64,000 nucleotides of DNA, from NCBI RefSeq assembly GCF_900302495.1, contig NZ_OMKW01000005.1, positions 19,757-83,756 of the forward strand, written 5' to 3'. Within the stretch, counting starts at the first letter, position 1; every line of letters starts with the position of its first letter. Below, piece after piece: positions 60,896 through 64,000 of this stretch. Below the pieces are notes generated by a model. That model was not told where the DNA came from and did not search any database. It saw nothing but the letters and a program-made list of their open reading frames with translations. The translations under genes were made by a program, and so were the position numbers. Source of the DNA: Pontivivens insulae. Lineage in GTDB: Bacteria; Pseudomonadota; Alphaproteobacteria; Rhodobacterales; Rhodobacteraceae.

Positions 60896-61681
60896 ATGAC
60901 GACGAGAACGCGTGATTTTGCTGATGCGACAAGTGCGCCAACCACTGCTTCAACGTACAAAACCGCCGTGCTTTATCGCATGGCGCTGCCGAACCATCTT
61001 TGCCCATCCGGTCAGAAGGCGCGTTGGCTGTTGGAGCGCAAGGGCTACGATGTCGATGACCGGCTGTTCCGCACGCGGGCGGAGGTCGATGCCTTCAAGA
61101 AAGAGCATGACGTTCCGACAACTCCGCAGATCTGGATCGAGGGGGAGCGGGTCGGCGGCTATAGTGACTTGCGCGAAAAGCTGACCGACTACGATCCGAA
61201 GGCGACCACCTACCGCCCTGTGATCTATCTCTTCGCTGTCGCGGCGGCGACGGCGGTGGCGATGTCGATCGGCTTTTTGGGAGGACTGAGCTGGCAGACC
61301 CTAGGCTGGTTCATCTCCATCTCTATGATCCTGCTCGGTATGCAGAAGCTGAGGGACATCGAGGGGTTCACCACAATGTTCCTCAACTATGACCTGCTCG
61401 CCCGGCGCTGGGTGCCCTACGCCTATATCTACCCGTGGGTAGAGGCGGCGGCCGGCGTTCTGATGACAGGTATGCTGGTGACATGGCTCGCCGCACCGGC
61501 GGCGCTGATCATCTCCACTATCGGCGCGGTGAGCGTCTACAAGGCGGTCTACATCGACAAGCGCGAACTGAAATGCGCCTGTGTCGGCGGCAATTCCAAC
61601 GTGCCGCTCGGCTTCGTCAGCCTGACAGAGAACCTGATGATGATGGGCATGTCGATCGTGATGCTGGTGCTAATGGTGTGA
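60896..61681 (+). CDS. glutaredoxin-MauE fusion membrane protein
   Basis: A 261-residue protein. Residues about 20-100 are a glutaredoxin-like domain with active site C-P-S-G (NHLCPSGQKARWLLERKG) and PTTPQIWIEGERVGGYSDL. Residues about 110-261 are four helices of the MauE/DoxX type (GFTTMFLNYDLLARRWVPYAYIYPWVEAAAG, then CACVGGNSNVPLGFVS). So it passes electrons from the cytoplasm to a periplasmic or membrane thiol. AAGGAA is spaced seven bases from the ATG at 60896; ATGs at 60881 and 60890 are alternatives. Divergent from csoR with a CsoR site between, so copper-induced is likely. Confidence 0.83.
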   Translation: MTTRTRDFADATSAPTTASTYKTAVLYRMALPNHLCPSGQKARWLLERKGYDVDDRLFRTRAEVDAFKKEHDVPTTPQIWIEGERVGGYSDLREKLTDYDPKATTYRPVIYLFAVAAATAVAMSIGFLGGLSWQTLGWFISISMILLGMQKLRDIEGFTTMFLNYDLLARRWVPYAYIYPWVEAAAGVLMTGMLVTWLAAPAALIISTIGAVSVYKAVYIDKRELKCACVGGNSNVPLGFVSLTENLMMMGMSIVMLVLMV

Positions 61682-61734
61682 TACGGAACGCAGTGTTGAA
61701 CATGTCAAACACCAAATGTGAGAGAAGCCTCAGG

Positions 61735-63102
61735 CTAAGGCTGCTCAACTGAGCGCACATTTGATTTGCCGGTTCTTCCCTTCCGGGCCTCTCTCCTCTC
61801 AAGGAACGAGGGCCTCCCCGGCGGTCGCCGACCGGTCTTCTTGTATCCCGTCTTCGCACTTGAAGGCTTTACCTCGACCGTCGGATTGTCGTCGCGCTCC
61901 TGCTGTTCCTTGACGTAGGTGAGCACCGCACTCAGGCGCTTGTTCTCGGTGATCGAGGCGTGTGTCACGCGCTGCTGGCTCGGATCGAAGACGGAATGTG
62001 GCAGGGCGACGCCCTTGTGGATGACTAGGACCTGGCCGGAGCGCCGCTCGTAGACATCAACATATTGGCCCACGAGACCGCGGGTCAGCTCGTTTACTTC
62101 TATGCGGATCCGCTTGCGCTCATATGTCAGTGTGAGATCTTTCCCGACATAGCGCTTGTCGCGCAGGCACAGAACATCTTCGAGCCGACCTGGCTCGACA
62201 TTCATGGCGCGATGCAGGTTGTCCGAGCGCGCCGGCGCCTTGGCGAACTTGGCGTTGAAGCGCGCCATAAACGCCGGCAAAAACGCGTTGGCGGCCTCGA
62301 TATCTGAGATGCCTGCCAGCCGCAGCTCCTTGACCAGCCGATCCTGAAGCGTGCGGTTCGCGCGCTCCACACGGCCCTTCGCCTGGCTGGAATTGGCGCA
62401 CAGGATCTCGATGTTCAGCTCCGCCATCGCCCGGCCGAACTGTGTCATGCCGGTCGTGTGTTGGTTGGGGTTTGGAATGCGGAATACGGTATGTTTATCG
62501 CTGTAGAAAGCGACCGGCCGACCGTGATTGCCAAGGTAGCTTTCCACCGCCTCGAAATAGCTCCACGTGCTCTCGGACGGCACAAACCTCAACTCCATCA
62601 ACGTGCTCGTCGCGTCATCAATGAAGACCAGAAGGGTGCAGGGATCGCCACGATCCTCAAACCAGCGGTGCTCAGACCCATCGATTTGTATGAGTTCACC
62701 GTAGCACTCGCGCCGCAACCGCGGCTGATGGAAGGTTCTTCGCTGCTTCCGCGACAGCCAGACACCATCCTCGATCAACCACTTGCGCAGCGTCTCGCGA
62801 GACACCTTCAGCCCATGATGTTCCTCCAGCATCTCGGCCGCCAGTGTCGGTCCGAAGTCTGCATAGCTCTCACGCACCGTTGCTACCGCATACTCGCGCT
62901 TGGCTGGATGAATGAGGTTGTTCGGCGCCTTGCCGCGCGCCCGATGGCCGATCGACGCAGCACCTTCGACCCGATACCGCCGCAGTAATCTGTAGATCTG
63001 CCTGACGGTCAGATCGAGCAGGTTGGCCGCATTCTTCACCGCCAGTCGTCCGTCTTCGATCTGGGCCAAAACCTCGATGCGATTGAGATCGCGTTCACTC
63101 AT
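61735..63102 (-). mobile_element. ISNCY-type transposase gene
   Basis: A full 455-residue transposase. N-terminal HTH (LAVKNAANLLDLTVRQIYRLLRRY), a DDE catalytic core with first Asp in LIQIDGSEHRWFEDRG, second Asp in FYSDKHTVFR and Glu in QAKGRVERANRTLQDR, and a basic tail (GRRPPGRPSFLERREARKGR). This is the ISNCY (IS1202-like) layout. The ATG at 63102 is preferred over one five codons up. No frameshift, so it may be active. Terminal repeats not firmly found; see the tandem repeats at 63153. Confidence 0.85.
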
Positions 63103-63152
63103 CAAAACCACTCCCATCGGGAAACCTCACACCTGCCTCATTGGGACCCAGA

Positions 63153-63194
63153 GTGACATTCCTGTTTTGCAAAATGGTGACATTCTAGCTTTGC
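63153..63194. repeat. direct repeat upstream of the transposase gene
   Basis: GTGACATTC occurs at 63153-63161 and 63177-63185, each followed by a T/C-rich part ending TTTGC, 24 bp apart. Multiple short copies like this often mark transposase-binding ends of an insertion sequence. A match at the other end near 61.7 kb was not clear. Confidence 0.4.
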
Positions 63195-63621
63195 CGCTAC
63201 ACGTCTTTATCGGCCCTAATTTACCTTATGTTAAAAAATGAATTATGGATATGGTTCGAACGTCATCGAGCTTAGAATTCAGCTTCAATCTAGTGGGCGC
63301 TAATACGGACGATTGATCGAGCGGAGAAGGTTGCGGGCTTTGAGCTAGCGAATGCATCAGAGGCTTCAAAGAGTTCGGACCTCTGAATAGGTCAGAGGAG
63401 CCAATCTGCTTCAAGTGTTATCCGCCCCGCATCCATATCCGATTAGCAAGCTATGAGGTGTCAACGGCCGAAGTTTTCTTTGCAGTCGGGACCGCAACGA
63501 GCGCCATTGAGCCGTTCAAGCTAGATGGGTCATCTTCGCATTGAACTCCGGCGAATGTTTCTCCCGTTTCGGCATCTCTGATCTCCTTCGCGTCGAAGAT
63601 CAGCAGACACCAATTAGTAAC
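63195..63621. other. intergenic stretch without a recognised gene
   Basis: About 430 bp beyond the insertion-sequence end, less GC-rich than the flanks in its first 60 bases. No protein, RNA or clear repeat recognised. Confidence 0.4.
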
Positions 63622-63867
63622 CTACGTCAGTGTCCGAATTTCGGGGAATAGCTCGCTGTAAGCGCGTTGTTTGCTTTCGCACTTTTGGGTCAACCTTTCG
63701 TAAGCAGCTAGGAACAACAAAACGTGGGTTGGACGTTTCGACATCATGACCACCAACGGTTGATGAACCGTTCGATCAAGCACTTCTCCGGCTCTCTCTT
63801 GTAGGTCAGTCAAACTGTAGGTGATCAGTGCGACACTCCTGGCCGAGCGCGGCCCGCTTTCCGTCAC
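63622..63867 (-). CDS. Phd/YefM-like antitoxin candidate
   Basis: An 81-residue frame whose core reads ITYSLTDLQERAGEVLDRTV and KRPTHVLLFLAAYERL, close in style to Phd/YefM antitoxins (T-x-x-D-L-Q-x-R-A-x-x-x-L-D, then V-L-L-x-x-x-x-Y-E-R-L). It starts GTG in a GTGA overlap with the pyruvate kinase stop, though the true start may be later. No toxin gene is seen next to it, so it may be an orphan. Confidence 0.55.
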   Translation of the reverse strand: MTESGPRSARSVALITYSLTDLQERAGEVLDRTVHQPLVVMMSKRPTHVLLFLAAYERLTQKCESKQRAYSELFPEIRTLT

Positions 63868-64000
63868 CCTTGCTCGCCTTCGTAGATGAGTTTTTCCTGG
63901 CAGGGGGCGACGCGGAGGATGTTGGTGGTGCCTGGTGTGTTGAAGGGGACGCCTGCGGTGACGATGATTTTGTCGTCCTCGGTGGCAAAGCCCTCGCCCA
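63864..64000 (-). CDS. pyk: pyruvate kinase, C-terminal end (cut by window end)
   Basis: The minus-strand frame entering from the right edge reads FATEDDKIIVTAGVPFNTPG, TTNILRVAPCQEKLIYEGEQ and stops at 63864. VTAGVPFNTPGTTN is the diagnostic C-terminal segment of pyruvate kinase, which makes pyruvate and ATP from phosphoenolpyruvate. The rest of the gene is outside the window. It is a core glycolytic gene, unexpected next to plasmid and insertion-sequence features. Confidence 0.85.
   Translation of the reverse strand, partial: GEGFATEDDKIIVTAGVPFNTPGTTNILRVAPCQEKLIYEGEQG

Noticed and set aside
61690..63200. Exact terminal inverted repeats for the ISNCY element
   Set aside because: Repeated GTGACATTC motifs lie at one end only; I could not match them at the other end by eye.
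1..64000. CRISPR arrays, tRNA or rRNA genes
   Set aside because: No regular spacer-repeat pattern, cloverleaf or rRNA-like sequence was noticed on either strand; a dedicated scan could still find a tRNA.

Overview
The window is part of an accessory replicon, most likely a plasmid or megaplasmid of an alphaproteobacterium in the Rhodobacterales (Roseobacter group). The main evidence is a complete repABC replicon at 15.5-18.8 kb, with an antisense RNA gene between repB and repC and two identical 16-bp palindromes that fit the repABC parS pattern. Protein style, GC-rich coding sequence and many small regulator-plus-enzyme modules agree with this. The pyruvate kinase tail at the right edge and several insertion-sequence scars point to a mosaic built by transfer.

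Layout from the left. 0-5.4 kb: an AraC regulator cut by the window edge, then a minus-strand run of a GlxA-type regulator, an NAD(P)-binding protein, a membrane protein, a penicillin-binding-like serine hydrolase and an alpha/beta hydrolase. 5.9-13.4 kb: a maltose/alpha-glucoside locus in which lacI-malK run left and alpha-glucosidase-malE-malF-malG run right from one operator region. 13.6-18.8 kb: hipBA toxin-antitoxin beside repABC, a maintenance block. 19-23.7 kb: a probable IS66 scar, two small proteins, a membrane-bound AraC regulator, an alpha/beta hydrolase with a divergent AraC regulator, and a frameshifted small membrane protein. 23.9-26.5 kb: a compact three-gene operon of a Nudix-fold NrtR-like regulator, an SPFH protein and a divergent NAD-kinase homologue. 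26.6-35.4 kb: an integrase stub, an AA_synth-MFS-SnoaL operon, two linked LuxR-type regulators (the second frameshifted), and a LysR-controlled oxidoreductase operon.

35.8-42.8 kb is the most unusual region. A 179-residue cysteine-rich precursor-like protein with 23-residue repeats is translationally coupled to a lyase-kinase protein (the front of a class III/IV lanthipeptide synthetase) and then to a separate LanC cyclase. This looks like a split lanthipeptide pathway. It is followed by two tandem LuxR proteins with C-terminal alpha/beta-hydrolase domains that have lost the catalytic histidine, so they look like ligand receptors rather than enzymes.

42.9-51.5 kb: a DUF2608 HAD-like exported protein, a 1535-residue single-chain xanthine-dehydrogenase-family enzyme, and an NmrA-hydrolase pair with a divergent TetR regulator and two matching operators. 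51.5-52.4 kb: a dead IS30 element. 52.6-61.7 kb: metal resistance. A MerR regulator faces an operon (transglutaminase, CDF-like transporter, isoprenylcysteine-methyltransferase-like protein, MerF, a cysteine-rich small protein) with a 19-bp-spacer MerR promoter. A copper operon (small secreted protein, DUF411, cytochrome c, CopC, CopD, multicopper oxidase, DsbA) is followed by convergent csoR. Two near-identical CsoR-type operators lie before the copper operon and between csoR and a glutaredoxin-MauE protein. 61.7-64 kb: an ISNCY-type transposase, a Phd/YefM-like antitoxin candidate and the pyruvate kinase tail. No CRISPR array, rRNA or tRNA was recognised.
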